From Fimbriimonadaceae bacterium (GTDB lineage: Bacteria > Armatimonadota > Fimbriimonadia > Fimbriimonadales > Fimbriimonadaceae), in contig JACMJO010000568.1 of the NCBI GenBank assembly GCA_014380605.1, positions 1-8,890 of the forward strand: DNA of 8,890 nt. The letters are read 5' to 3'. The notes beneath the pieces are model-generated. The model made no database searches. It was not told where the DNA came from and was given only the letters and a program-made list of their open reading frames with translations. Position numbers and translations under genes: made by a program. Positions 1 to 6,585 of this stretch are shown here, piece by piece; the first letter of the stretch is position 1, and the number at the start of each line of letters is the position of its first letter.

Positions 1-672
1 CAGGAGCATGTCGACACGCTGATCACGGTTCCCAATGACCGCTTGATTGGCTTTGTCGAGAAGAGAACCACGATGCAACAGGCGTTTGCCTCGGCGGACG
101 ATGTGCTTCGCCAGGGCGTCCAAGGAATCTCCGATATCATCCTCCTCCCGGGCATCATCAACGTCGACTTCGCCGACGTTCGCTCCGTGATGAGCAATGC
201 CGGAGTCGCCCTCATGGGCCTCGGTAAGGGGATCGGAGATCAGCGCGCGAGAATGGCCGCACAGCATGCCGCGACTTCGCCGCTACTTGAGACCAACATT
301 CAGGGTGCCAAGCGGTTGCTCATCAACATCACCGCCGGTTCCGACTTCAGCATCGGTGAGGCTCACGAGGCGATGGAATACATCCTCCAGTTCGCGGATG
401 CCGAGGATGCCGACATCATTATGGGTCACGTCATGAAGGACAACGGCGACAACGAGGTTCAAATCACTTTGCTTGCCGCTGGGATGGAGGCATCTACAAC
501 GGTTGCCCGGAATGCTGAAGTCTTCTTCCAACCTCAGTCCACAATCCAACCGCAGACCCCGCCCCAAGCCGTCGCGAGCCCACTAGTCGGCGCCTCCGCC
601 AATCCCATTGGCCTAGACGAGATCGACCTCGATATTCCGACATTCCTTAGGAGACAGCGAACCGGAGGCTAG
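1..672 (+). CDS. ftsZ: Cell division protein FtsZ, C-terminal part (5' end outside window)
   Basis: FtsZ is the tubulin-like GTPase that forms the division ring at midcell. The frame is open from base 1, so the N-terminal half with the GTP-binding signature is outside; 223 residues are visible. Seen: the FtsZ segment VDTLITVPNDRL at visible residues 4-15, VLRQGVQGISD at 35-45, and the T7 synergy loop NVDFAD at 54-59. The loop's acidic residues complete the GTPase site of the neighbouring subunit. The rest of the C-terminal subdomain follows to about residue 165. After a short Pro/Gln-rich linker comes the conserved C-terminal peptide (DEIDLDIPTFLRRQ), which in known FtsZs binds FtsA/ZipA-type partners. 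The linker, roughly 30 residues, is on the short side. The internal TTG at 43 is not a start, because the FtsZ match continues upstream of it. The gene converges on dapF. Identification is firm. Confidence 0.97.
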   Translation, partial: QEHVDTLITVPNDRLIGFVEKRTTMQQAFASADDVLRQGVQGISDIILLPGIINVDFADVRSVMSNAGVALMGLGKGIGDQRARMAAQHAATSPLLETNIQGAKRLLINITAGSDFSIGEAHEAMEYILQFADAEDADIIMGHVMKDNGDNEVQITLLAAGMEASTTVARNAEVFFQPQSTIQPQTPPQAVASPLVGASANPIGLDEIDLDIPTFLRRQRTGG

Positions 673-779
673 AAGGGCGAGGCGTGAATTCCCTCATTCC
701 CTTTTTCCCTGTTCCCATCGAACCATCCCACAAAGATTTCCGCCAGCGAGCGGGAGACAGAAGACACTGGTCCATCGTT

Positions 780-805
780 TGCCCATCGGTAACTACCGGG
801 GGGCA
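780..805 (+). terminator. Possible terminator hairpin between convergent ftsZ and dapF
   Basis: TGCCC (780-784) pairs with GGGCA (801-805), and inside it CGGTA (787-791) pairs with TACCG (794-798). The two helices are separated by an A/G mismatch and a T-G wobble. On the plus strand it is followed by TCTTTCC, a poor U tract, so it could weakly terminate ftsZ transcripts; on the minus strand no T run follows. It lies in the 144-base gap 673-816, in which I see no gene or other clear element. Confidence 0.35.
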
Positions 806-816
806 TCTTTCCTGGG

Positions 817-1641
817 TCAGACTAAGTTACCCCGATATACCAACGAGGCCTCCCCTTGAACGGTAATGGGTCTATCCCAAGCATCCATTGACACGGAGAT
901 TTCGCCACCGGGATTTTGGACTAAAACCTTCCCGCCCGCATCTCGCCGTCGCAAGTAGTCTGCCGCCGCCGCCGAGCTACCTGTTCCGCAGCCCAGAGTC
1001 TCCCCAACTCCGCGCTCCCAAATCCGAATTTGCAACTCGTTTGGTGCAATCTCCTTAGCGAAGATCACGCTAGTGCGGTCGGGGAAGATTGGGAGATATT
1101 CCAATTGGGAGCCGAGAGAGGCGATCTCATCGTCAGAAGGCAACACATCGACCGGAATAACGGTATGTGTACTGCCAGTCGAGAGAGAACTTCCCCGAAT
1201 CTCCTTGCCATCCACGACCGCGACGACATCGTCGAAAAGCTCAGTCGGACGGTTTACCGGAACCTCCGATGGGGCATAGCTTGCCGTTCCGATCGTCGTC
1301 AAGATTTGTCCATTGGGAAGAACCTGAGAAGGCACATCCTGGCCTCGGTGGACGAGCGTGAACCCCGCCCCTGTCCAGCCCTCATCGAACGCGTGACGGG
1401 CCGCGATCCTTAGCCCATTGCCGCAGAAGTCTTCGGTGCCGTCGGGATTGAACATCCTCAACTCGGCCCGGTTTTCCCCGAGCGGCTTCATCACAAGAAT
1501 CCCATCCCCTCCAATCCCAAACTGCCGATTCGCGGCAGAGATCGCAAGCTCAGAGAGATCGACTTCATCGAGATCCGAGGCGTGAAAGAGCGGGAAATCA
1601 TTCCCAATCGCCTGAAACTTCCAAAAAGGAATCTGCCCCAC
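817..1641 (-). CDS. dapF: Diaminopimelate epimerase
   Basis: DapF converts LL- to meso-diaminopimelate in the cytoplasm, in the lysine and peptidoglycan precursor pathway, by a two-cysteine, cofactor-free racemisation. The protein is 274 residues, normal for the family. Seen: substrate-loop GNDF (13-16), FNPDG (64-68), the first catalytic cysteine in CGNG (Cys73), the WERG motif (208-211) and the second catalytic cysteine in CGTGS (Cys218). Start: I chose GTG at 1641 because AGGA lies six bases upstream; GTG at 1656 is also in frame and adds five residues. Odd: the usual GNPH motif reads GSTH (156-159), and the Asn of the later TNV/ANI motif is Ser191 in RTSV. Both normally contact substrate. 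The gene is last in the minus-strand block, 25 bases after its neighbour's stop, and converges on ftsZ. Family assignment is secure; exact substrate fit is less so. Confidence 0.95.
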   Translation of the reverse strand: MGQIPFWKFQAIGNDFPLFHASDLDEVDLSELAISAANRQFGIGGDGILVMKPLGENRAELRMFNPDGTEDFCGNGLRIAARHAFDEGWTGAGFTLVHRGQDVPSQVLPNGQILTTIGTASYAPSEVPVNRPTELFDDVVAVVDGKEIRGSSLSTGSTHTVIPVDVLPSDDEIASLGSQLEYLPIFPDRTSVIFAKEIAPNELQIRIWERGVGETLGCGTGSSAAAADYLRRRDAGGKVLVQNPGGEISVSMDAWDRPITVQGEASLVYRGNLV

Positions 1642-1647
1642 AGTTAA

Positions 1648-1651
1648 TCCT
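1648..1651 (-). promoter_or_regulatory. Ribosome binding site deciding the dapF start
   Basis: AGGA on the minus strand with a six-base spacer to GTG 1641. No comparable site precedes the longer GTG candidate at 1656, so the shorter start is favoured. Confidence 0.5.
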
Positions 1652-1666
1652 AGCACCCAACCATCG

Positions 1667-3607
1667 TTACACCAATGGCTCTAGGTAACACTGGGCCGCA
1701 TCCACTGTCTCCCTGAACCACAGGCCGTCAGGACAAACCAGCGGGAACCACCACGCGCTGGGCCGCAAATTGGCGTTCTGAAGGCCCTTCGAAGAGATAA
1801 CCGCGTCTCGGATCAGCCTTAGCCGTTTGAGCTCGGCTTCCATCTCAATGCTTCGCCTTCGATCGTGGACCTTCAGCACGTCGGGCGCCTGGGCTAACTC
1901 GCGCTGCTGGCGCATCAAGTCTTTAACCTGCCGCCTCGCGACCTCGATCTCGCTGATCACAGATTCGATCTGCTTTTCGAATCCAACCCGCCGATCCGAC
2001 TCCGCGGAATCAGCCGATTTCTCGAAAATATGCGTTCGGAAGTGATCGCCCTTCGCGATCTCAAGCTCGACTCGCTTCGCCTTAAGCGCCTTAATCTTGG
2101 CGTACAGCGCATGCCGTTTCGCCGCAAGCTCATCGACGTCCTTCTTGAGCTTCTCCAATTCCGAATGGAGGCCCTCATATTCCCGAGCTAGGCAGCTCCA
2201 ACTACCACCAACTTCACCTTCTAGGAATCGGATGAGGTCGATCTGCCGCTTCAAGTCGCCAAGCTTCCCCAGCAGCTTGGTCTGCTCTTCGCCCACTGCT
2301 TTCCAGCGCGCGGCAAAGCTCGGCGCACACAGTTCCTCGGTTCCGAACGGCCTCTGGAATGGCTCTGGCAGGTGGAGCCACGAGCAAGCGACCTGAAGCC
2401 CATCCCAAGCCTGATACCGCACCCTCAGAATTGGGTTCATCGGCAACGAAAGGCCCGATGCGGCCAACTCCTGGTGCAACTTGCGGCTGTGCTTCACGTA
2501 ACTGCTCGCGCCCTCATGGAACACAAACACGAACTCCCGTGCAAGCATGCCGATCAAGGTCACCGCTTTTCCGACAAGCGTGCAGTCCGCCCCGAACTTT
2601 CTTTCGATGATCTCGGCCAATTCCGCGACGCTTTCGACGGGCTTTTTCAGACTGGCAAACAGCGGCTGGCGGGTCATGACGACCAGGCCCCGGTTACCAA
2701 GACGAATGGTCCCCCGGCCCTTGCCCGGAACCACCAGATCGAACGGAATCGCCCCCGTTCCAAATCGCTTCAGATCGTACAGGCCCGAGCCGTGGATCGA
2801 TTGGTCGTACCCTTCTGCCGCAAGCGATTTAGTCTGAGGATTTAGGAAAGCGTCTAGCAGCTGGAAGCGAGGCAAATGAACCGTCAACCGATTGAATCGC
2901 AACAGCTCCGTGGTCGTCGCTACGTCCAGGTCCACTTCGATCCCCGCCGCAAAATTATAGAATTCCGGAAGAAGTCGCTTGTAGAAGCTGGACAAGGTTG
3001 GATTGGGGTCAGCCTCCAGAGCGTCGCAGAGCTTGGTTCGCAGTTCATCCGCCAACTCTTCTGCCTGCGCCTTCGAGTCGCCCGTAAGACTCGCCAGCGC
3101 GTTCTCCAAGGCCCAATCGAACGTAGATCGCAGCTCCTGGAACACGGGTTTCAACGGCAATTCCGCACTCACTGGTGGCGAATCGTCCAAGCTGACGATT
3201 CCTCGCCAACCCCAAGCTTCCGTTGCCTCGTCCAGAAGGTCTGGCCTGGCCTTCCGTAGCTTCTCGATCTTCAGGCCCGCATGGACCAATGATTCCTTGC
3301 TGACCACCGTCTCGGATCCAAAGAGAGTGGAAAATTCGCCCGCCGCGCTCCAAAGGCCCTTGGTGGTCGTGTCGTTGTGGGTGAATGCCTTGAACTTACC
3401 GGTTTGCTTTTTGCCGCTGGGAAGCTTGGCAAAGTAGTCGGTGTCGTGTACACCGGCTACAAACCGTCGGCTGTATCCCTGACGTTTGGAGGCCAAAGCG
3501 ATACCCGCTTTCATCGGCTCATCCCAAAAGATGGTTTGGCCCAGGGCGAGGAAGGGTGCGTCAGGCGAAACTTCGTGAAGTTGCCGCAATGCCTCCTTTA
3601 CGCTCAT
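1667..3607 (-). CDS. Unrecognised 646-residue protein with C-terminal coiled coil
   Basis: I do not recognise this family. Residues 1-140 look like a compact globular domain with an LGQTIFWDEP segment (22-31), VHDTDYFAKLP (53-63) and HNDTTTKGLW (77-86). A second globular part spans about 150-430. Residues 435-520 and 540-605 are rich in K, E, R and L with heptad-like spacing and should form a long antiparallel coiled coil. The protein ends in an aromatic tail (PSAWWFPLVCPDGLWF, 616-631). No signal peptide or membrane segment is seen, so it is probably cytoplasmic. The GQ...K-A and HDTD segments distantly recall the TGQQ and EDHD motifs of BshC-type cysteine ligases, which also carry a coiled coil; this is only a weak idea. 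Start: ATG 3607 has GGAG nine bases upstream; ATG 3631 and 3622 are alternatives. It sits between the thioesterase and dapF, probably co-transcribed. Confidence 0.85.
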   Translation of the reverse strand: MSVKEALRQLHEVSPDAPFLALGQTIFWDEPMKAGIALASKRQGYSRRFVAGVHDTDYFAKLPSGKKQTGKFKAFTHNDTTTKGLWSAAGEFSTLFGSETVVSKESLVHAGLKIEKLRKARPDLLDEATEAWGWRGIVSLDDSPPVSAELPLKPVFQELRSTFDWALENALASLTGDSKAQAEELADELRTKLCDALEADPNPTLSSFYKRLLPEFYNFAAGIEVDLDVATTTELLRFNRLTVHLPRFQLLDAFLNPQTKSLAAEGYDQSIHGSGLYDLKRFGTGAIPFDLVVPGKGRGTIRLGNRGLVVMTRQPLFASLKKPVESVAELAEIIERKFGADCTLVGKAVTLIGMLAREFVFVFHEGASSYVKHSRKLHQELAASGLSLPMNPILRVRYQAWDGLQVACSWLHLPEPFQRPFGTEELCAPSFAARWKAVGEEQTKLLGKLGDLKRQIDLIRFLEGEVGGSWSCLAREYEGLHSELEKLKKDVDELAAKRHALYAKIKALKAKRVELEIAKGDHFRTHIFEKSADSAESDRRVGFEKQIESVISEIEVARRQVKDLMRQQRELAQAPDVLKVHDRRRSIEMEAELKRLRLIRDAVISSKGLQNANLRPSAWWFPLVCPDGLWFRETVDAAQCYLEPLV

Positions 3608-3670
3608 GTTGGAATTCTCCATCCGCCCCATCCATCATACGGCGCATTCGCACCGTTAGTTTTTCCCGCC

Positions 3671-4105
3671 TTACGGCACCCGCTCAAATGAAGAAGGATC
3701 GCGTTCCAAGAGTTCCCTCATGAATGGCGGAATGGAAACGGCAGACCGGGTTTCTGGACTCATCACCACGTGCCAGGTGTATCCCTCGGTGACGACCTTG
3801 CCGCTTGTCTCGTTAACGATCTCGTAGTCGAACCGCATTGCCGAGCGCTTCACTTCCGAAGTCCAAATCCGAACGGAGATCCAGTCGTCGTATTGCACCT
3901 CGCCTTTGTAGCGAAGATGTGCCTCGACCACCGGCAAGAGAACTCCTTGATCTTCCAAGGATTTGTAAGTGAAGCCACGGTCCCGACACCATGCGCCTCT
4001 CGCCTGTTCAAACCAATAGAGGTAGTTGGCGTAGTAGGCGTGGCCCATTTGGTCGGTCTCGCCATAGCGCACTCGAATGCGCTCCTCGGAAGCTGCGTGA
4101 AGCAT
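3671..4105 (-). CDS. Hotdog-fold acyl-CoA thioesterase, YbgC/4HBT family
   Basis: Members hydrolyse acyl-CoA (or 4-hydroxybenzoyl-CoA) thioesters in the cytoplasm; YbgC homologues sit in Tol-Pal loci of proteobacteria, but here there is no tol gene nearby. The protein is 144 residues, typical of single-hotdog enzymes. Seen: RVRYGETDQMGHAYYANYL at 11-29, where Asp18 matches the catalytic Asp of the family, MGH follows, and Asn27-Tyr28 and the helix YWFEQAR (30-36) complete the hotdog signature. The strand-rich remainder includes a YDDW turn and GYTWHVVMS. The natural substrate cannot be told. Start: ATG 4105 is the only sensible start; it lies 28 bases after the minD stop and is the last triplet of a perfect 9-bp hairpin (see 4103-4129), so its translation is probably coupled to minD. 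Confidence 0.9.
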   Translation of the reverse strand: MLHAASEERIRVRYGETDQMGHAYYANYLYWFEQARGAWCRDRGFTYKSLEDQGVLLPVVEAHLRYKGEVQYDDWISVRIWTSEVKRSAMRFDYEIVNETSGKVVTEGYTWHVVMSPETRSAVSIPPFMRELLERDPSSFERVP

Positions 4106-4129
4106 TCCGCCAGTAAACCCGGCGGAATG
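4103..4129 (-). promoter_or_regulatory. Hairpin that sequesters the thioesterase start codon
   Basis: Read on the minus strand, CATTCCGCC (4129-4121), a nine-base loop, and GGCGGAATG (4111-4103) form a perfect 9-bp stem. The final ATG is the thioesterase start codon and the GGCGGA before it is the only purine-rich ribosome-binding candidate. The stem begins four bases after the minD stop (4136-4134). A ribosome finishing minD would overlap and open it, which is the classic layout of translational coupling. No U tract follows, so a terminator role is unlikely. Confidence 0.6.
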
Positions 4130-4133
4130 ACGG

Positions 4134-4967
4134 CTAGGCTGCTAGGGCCCGGGGCTCTTCCGGCATTTCGCGCTTGATTCCGAATGCCGTCTCTAGCCTT
4201 ATCACAAGTCCCCCCTCGGAACCAAAGAGCTTGGCCCGGTTTCCGATGGCCTTGGCGATGTCTACAACGTCGCGCGAAGCTTTGAGGCGAGGGTCGGCCA
4301 GAACGAATGGCTGTCGCAATCGGATCCAGGGAACGATGTCCATATCGTGCCGCACACACCCGAGATAGCTGAGGTTAGCCTCCAAGAATTGGCTGGCAAT
4401 ATCATTCAACTTGCGATAGATCGCCTCGCCTTGGCGCTCTGATTCCACTTGATTCATAAGAACCTGAACATTGGCGTCCTTTTGGTTTCTGAGCAGCACC
4501 TTGATCGTTGCATAGGCATCCGTGATCGAAGCCGGGTCGGGAGTGACAACGACGATAACCTCATTGGCGGCCCGAAGGAAAGTCAAAACCCTCTGATCGA
4601 CGCCTGCGCCCGTGTCAAAGACGAGAACGTCGGTCGATTCTTCAAGCTGGGCCAGTTCCAGCAGGAAGTTTTGGAGACGCTTTCGGCTGATGTTAATAAG
4701 TTTAGAAACCCCAGACCCACCGCTCACAAACCGCACGCCGCCGGGGCCGTTCGCAATGACTTCAGCAAGGCAAAGATTTCCGTCAAGGGCGTGGTGTAGG
4801 GAATACTCCGCGCTTGTCCCGAGCACGACGTCCATGTTTGCCAACCCAAGGTCAGCGTCAAACAGAACGACTCGATAACCAAATTGAGCGAGAGCGATTC
4901 CCAGATTCGCGCTAATGTTCGTTTTTCCAACACCGCCTTTACCGCTCGTTACAGCAATGACTCTCAT
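4134..4967 (-). CDS. MinD/FlhG (YlxH)-type P-loop ATPase
   Basis: ParA/MinD-family ATPases dimerise on ATP and place division, flagellar, pilus or chemosensory machinery in the cell. The protein is 277 residues. Seen: the deviant Walker A KGGVGKT (10-16) with its signature Lys10, the switch I region LFDADLGLANMD (35-46), and Walker B VLVFDTGAGVD (114-124). DTGAG resembles FlhG/YlxH more than classical MinD, whose motif is usually DSPAG. VTPDPASITDAYATIK also follows as in FlhG. Absent: an N-terminal DQA-type FlhF-activating motif and an obvious amphipathic MinD membrane-targeting tail; the C-terminus is acidic and Ala-rich. Its ATG overlaps the stop of the MshEN gene (TAATG), so the two are translated together. 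No flhF, flagellar, minC or minE gene is in the window, so whether it acts on flagella, pili or division is open. Confidence 0.9.
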   Translation of the reverse strand: MRVIAVTSGKGGVGKTNISANLGIALAQFGYRVVLFDADLGLANMDVVLGTSAEYSLHHALDGNLCLAEVIANGPGGVRFVSGGSGVSKLINISRKRLQNFLLELAQLEESTDVLVFDTGAGVDQRVLTFLRAANEVIVVVTPDPASITDAYATIKVLLRNQKDANVQVLMNQVESERQGEAIYRKLNDIASQFLEANLSYLGCVRHDMDIVPWIRLRQPFVLADPRLKASRDVVDIAKAIGNRAKLFGSEGGLVIRLETAFGIKREMPEEPRALAA

Positions 4968-5536
4968 TAGCTGGCCCTCCGAAGTGATTGGTCGATTCCA
5001 AGTTCAAAATTGATCGCCTCGAGTAGCAATACTCGATCTCTCTGCATGATTGCTTCAGGCTGAGGAAGCCTTCTTCGGCCCTTTGCGACCTTTGGAATTG
5101 GCAGGCCATACGCGACTCGGACAGCGTGTTGAAGAGACGGCTTACCCGCGAGGGTGAGCGAAACAGGCTTTCTAGCGATCGCGGCAATCGTATCTGAGAG
5201 TTCAACGTTCAGCGGGTCGGCAATAACACATTTGAATCGTTCCCCATCCTCGAGCGGCAAGATGCACCATTTCAGTGCGAATTCTGGCGTTAGCCTCTTT
5301 AGGGCCGCTGGGTCAGGCTGGACTTGGCTAAGGTCTTCGTACACGAAGCCGTACTGTTCCGCCAAGCATCTTGTAACCACTTCTTCACTGGCATAGCCAA
5401 GGTCGATGAGAACATCGCCAAGACGGCGCCTTGTTTCATGGGCAACCTTGAGGCCTCGCTTCAGCTTGCGGGAATTGAGTTCGCCGCGATGCAGAAGCAT
5501 GTCGCCGAGACGTAAATATCGTTCTCCGAGATTCAT
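4967..5536 (-). CDS. Stand-alone MshEN-type (T2SSE N-terminal) predicted c-di-GMP receptor
   Basis: MshEN domains are the c-di-GMP-binding N-terminal parts of many PilB/GspE/MshE secretion ATPases. This 189-residue protein consists of the domain alone plus a basic tail. Seen: two 24-residue motifs of the type RLGxxLxxxG...LxxxLxxQ. The first spans 9-32 (RLGDMLLHRG at 9-18) and the second 38-61 (RLGDVLIDLG at 38-47, ending AEQ at 59-61). They are separated by a five-residue spacer, exactly as in the family. The following ILPLEDGERFKCVIADP (92-108) continues the domain, and VAYGLPIP ends it. The last position of motif I is Ala32, where Gln is expected. There is no Walker motif, so it is not a secretion ATPase. 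A basic stretch KGRRR lies near 152-156. Start ATG 5536 has AAGG eight bases upstream. It overlaps the MinD-type gene, its likely partner. Confidence 0.85.
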   Translation of the reverse strand: MNLGERYLRLGDMLLHRGELNSRKLKRGLKVAHETRRRLGDVLIDLGYASEEVVTRCLAEQYGFVYEDLSQVQPDPAALKRLTPEFALKWCILPLEDGERFKCVIADPLNVELSDTIAAIARKPVSLTLAGKPSLQHAVRVAYGLPIPKVAKGRRRLPQPEAIMQRDRVLLLEAINFELGIDQSLRRAS

Positions 5537-5578
5537 GCTGATAACCTTCTCTAAAGATCATCGGTAACTGTGTTGAAA

Positions 5579-5596
5579 AGCGCAGATATTTGCGCT
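5579..5596 (-). terminator. Possible weak terminator after the PfkB kinase
   Basis: On the minus strand AGCGCA-AATATC-TGCGCT is a perfect 6-bp hairpin. It begins inside the stop codon of the kinase gene (5597-5595) and is followed by TTTTC. The U run is short, so it would at best attenuate transcription into the MshEN-MinD genes. Confidence 0.4.
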
Positions 5597-6506
5597 AGCG
5601 ATATTGCTTGGAAATGAATGGGTGGCGCTCAATGTGGGATTTGATCTCTTCAACCGTTGGCACATCTGTCGTGGCGCCGAGTGCGCGGCATTTTAGGCAA
5701 CCAGCCGCGGAGGCGAATCGAAGGCAGTCTGGAATCGACCAGTCCTGGTTCAGGCCAAAGAGCATGCCCGCCCGAAACATATCTCCCGCTCCGGTGGTGT
5801 CGACGACTAAGGGTGCAGGGAAGGGAGGATAGGCTCGGACTGGATGGTCGGGCGAACCCGCGACGAACCCGTTCGGTCCATCGCTTAGGATTGCGAAGCA
5901 GCCGGTTCTTGCCACCCAGTCTTGCACCCAGACCACGTTTTTTTGAGTGTTGTTGCGAGTGCCCGTCCAATCTGTGCTGCATTGCCAGAACGAGCCTGGC
6001 GGAATGGGTTCGTTTGGCCCAACGAAGTCCATTAAATACAGCTTCATTCCAGCTTGGTGAGCCCGCCGCGCAGCTTCCCGAGACAGCGTTGCCATGTTAG
6101 GTTCGGCGGTAAACCAATTGGCGTGGGCGTTGCTAATGGGCACAACGGAAAGATCCGCTTCCATGATGCTGAAGTTCTTTCCGAACATCGTCCTCTCGCC
6201 ATCTGGAGTGACATAGATGTCGCAAACTGGAGCTGGCGGCTCGGCATGCCGGGTGCGATGGGCCTCAAACTCCAATCTCGTTTCCGCAAGGAGCCTTCTA
6301 AGGAGATCGCCATCTGGTCCTGATCCAAGGGCGTTCCCATAGAGGCTAACTTCCGCTCCCCAAATCTTCAGGGCATTGGCCGTGTTTGCCGCTTCGCCGC
6401 CGAGCAGGTCGGTTTCTTCGGTGATCTCCACGTAGCCTCCGTTAGCCGGTAGGTGGGGTACGCGACGAATGCGGTCGATGCAAATGGTTCCGAAAACAAG
6501 GATCAT
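5595..6506 (-). CDS. PfkB-family (ribokinase-like) carbohydrate or nucleoside kinase
   Basis: PfkB/ribokinase enzymes transfer the ATP gamma-phosphate to a sugar or nucleoside hydroxyl in the cytoplasm. The protein is 303 residues, normal for the family. Seen: the N-terminal strand ILVFGTICIDRI (2-13), signature 1 around GGEAANTANAL (36-46), the lid-region turn DGERTMFGKN (102-111), and signature 2 VVDTTGAGDMFRAG (234-247). In signature 2 GAGD forms the anion hole and Asp242 is the catalytic base. Substrate cannot be read from sequence; ribokinase, fructokinase, adenosine kinase and KDG kinase relatives are all possible. Start: I chose ATG 6506 because the family begins right there. The ATG at 6539 would add 11 residues that run through a hairpin and match nothing in the family. 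It is first in the minus-strand block and divergent from the membrane-protein gene at 6586. Confidence 0.92.
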   Translation of the reverse strand: MILVFGTICIDRIRRVPHLPANGGYVEITEETDLLGGEAANTANALKIWGAEVSLYGNALGSGPDGDLLRRLLAETRLEFEAHRTRHAEPPAPVCDIYVTPDGERTMFGKNFSIMEADLSVVPISNAHANWFTAEPNMATLSREAARRAHQAGMKLYLMDFVGPNEPIPPGSFWQCSTDWTGTRNNTQKNVVWVQDWVARTGCFAILSDGPNGFVAGSPDHPVRAYPPFPAPLVVDTTGAGDMFRAGMLFGLNQDWSIPDCLRFASAAGCLKCRALGATTDVPTVEEIKSHIERHPFISKQYR

Positions 6507-6515
6507 GATTGAGAA

Positions 6516-6531
6516 AGGGTGCTGACACCCT
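6516..6531 (-). repeat. Hairpin in the leader of the PfkB kinase gene
   Basis: AGGGTG-TCAG-CACCCT on the minus strand is a perfect 6-bp stem with a four-base loop. It lies nine bases upstream of the chosen ATG, between a GATAAT -10-like hexamer and the gene. It leaves no clear Shine-Dalgarno sequence, so it may modulate initiation, act as an operator, or be a REP-like palindrome. Confidence 0.4.
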
Positions 6532-6537
6532 GCTGGC

Positions 6538-6543
6538 ATTATC
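6538..6543 (-). promoter_or_regulatory. Possible -10 element for the kinase operon
   Basis: GATAAT on the minus strand matches the -10 consensus at five of six positions. The nearest -35 candidate (TAGTCA, spacer 15) is poor. Predicted transcription would start near 6531, giving a leader of about 25 bases containing the 6516-6531 hairpin. Confidence 0.3.
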
Positions 6544-6573
6544 CCACCGCAGTCGCCTTGACTAACCGCCTGG

Positions 6574-6579
6574 TACCCT
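6574..6579 (+). promoter_or_regulatory. TANNNT element before the 6586 gene (possible leaderless promoter)
   Basis: TACCCT lies six bases before ATG 6586, and no Shine-Dalgarno sequence is present. A TTGACT lies only ten bases upstream of it, too close for a normal -35. The arrangement fits a -10 element of a leaderless transcript. Confidence 0.3.
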
Positions 6580-6585
6580 CAACTC

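Noticed and set aside
684..866. 60-residue plus-strand open frame between ftsZ and dapF
   Set aside because: Proline-rich, low-complexity start, overlaps the dapF 3' end, and no family resemblance or ribosome site.
2372..2845. 157-residue plus-strand open frame opposite the 646-residue gene
   Set aside because: It is antisense to a long continuous gene; several such frames occur on that strand, with basic, Arg/Ser/Pro-rich composition typical of shadows.
3850..4359. 169-residue minus-strand open frame spanning the minD/thioesterase junction
   Set aside because: Overlaps two well-supported genes in another frame and has a Arg/Pro/Thr-rich shadow composition.
4134..4967. Chromosome or plasmid partition ParA
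   Set aside because: No parB gene or parS-like site nearby, and DTGAG Walker B with the following motif fits FlhG/YlxH-type MinD better.
784..5568. CATCGGTAACT present both near 784-794 and near 5558-5568
   Set aside because: A shared 11-mer is expected by chance in a window of this size; no longer match or common context.
6507..6539. Upstream ATG of the PfkB kinase at 6539
   Set aside because: It adds 11 residues encoded by the leader hairpin region; family members begin at the ILVFG strand, as with ATG 6506.
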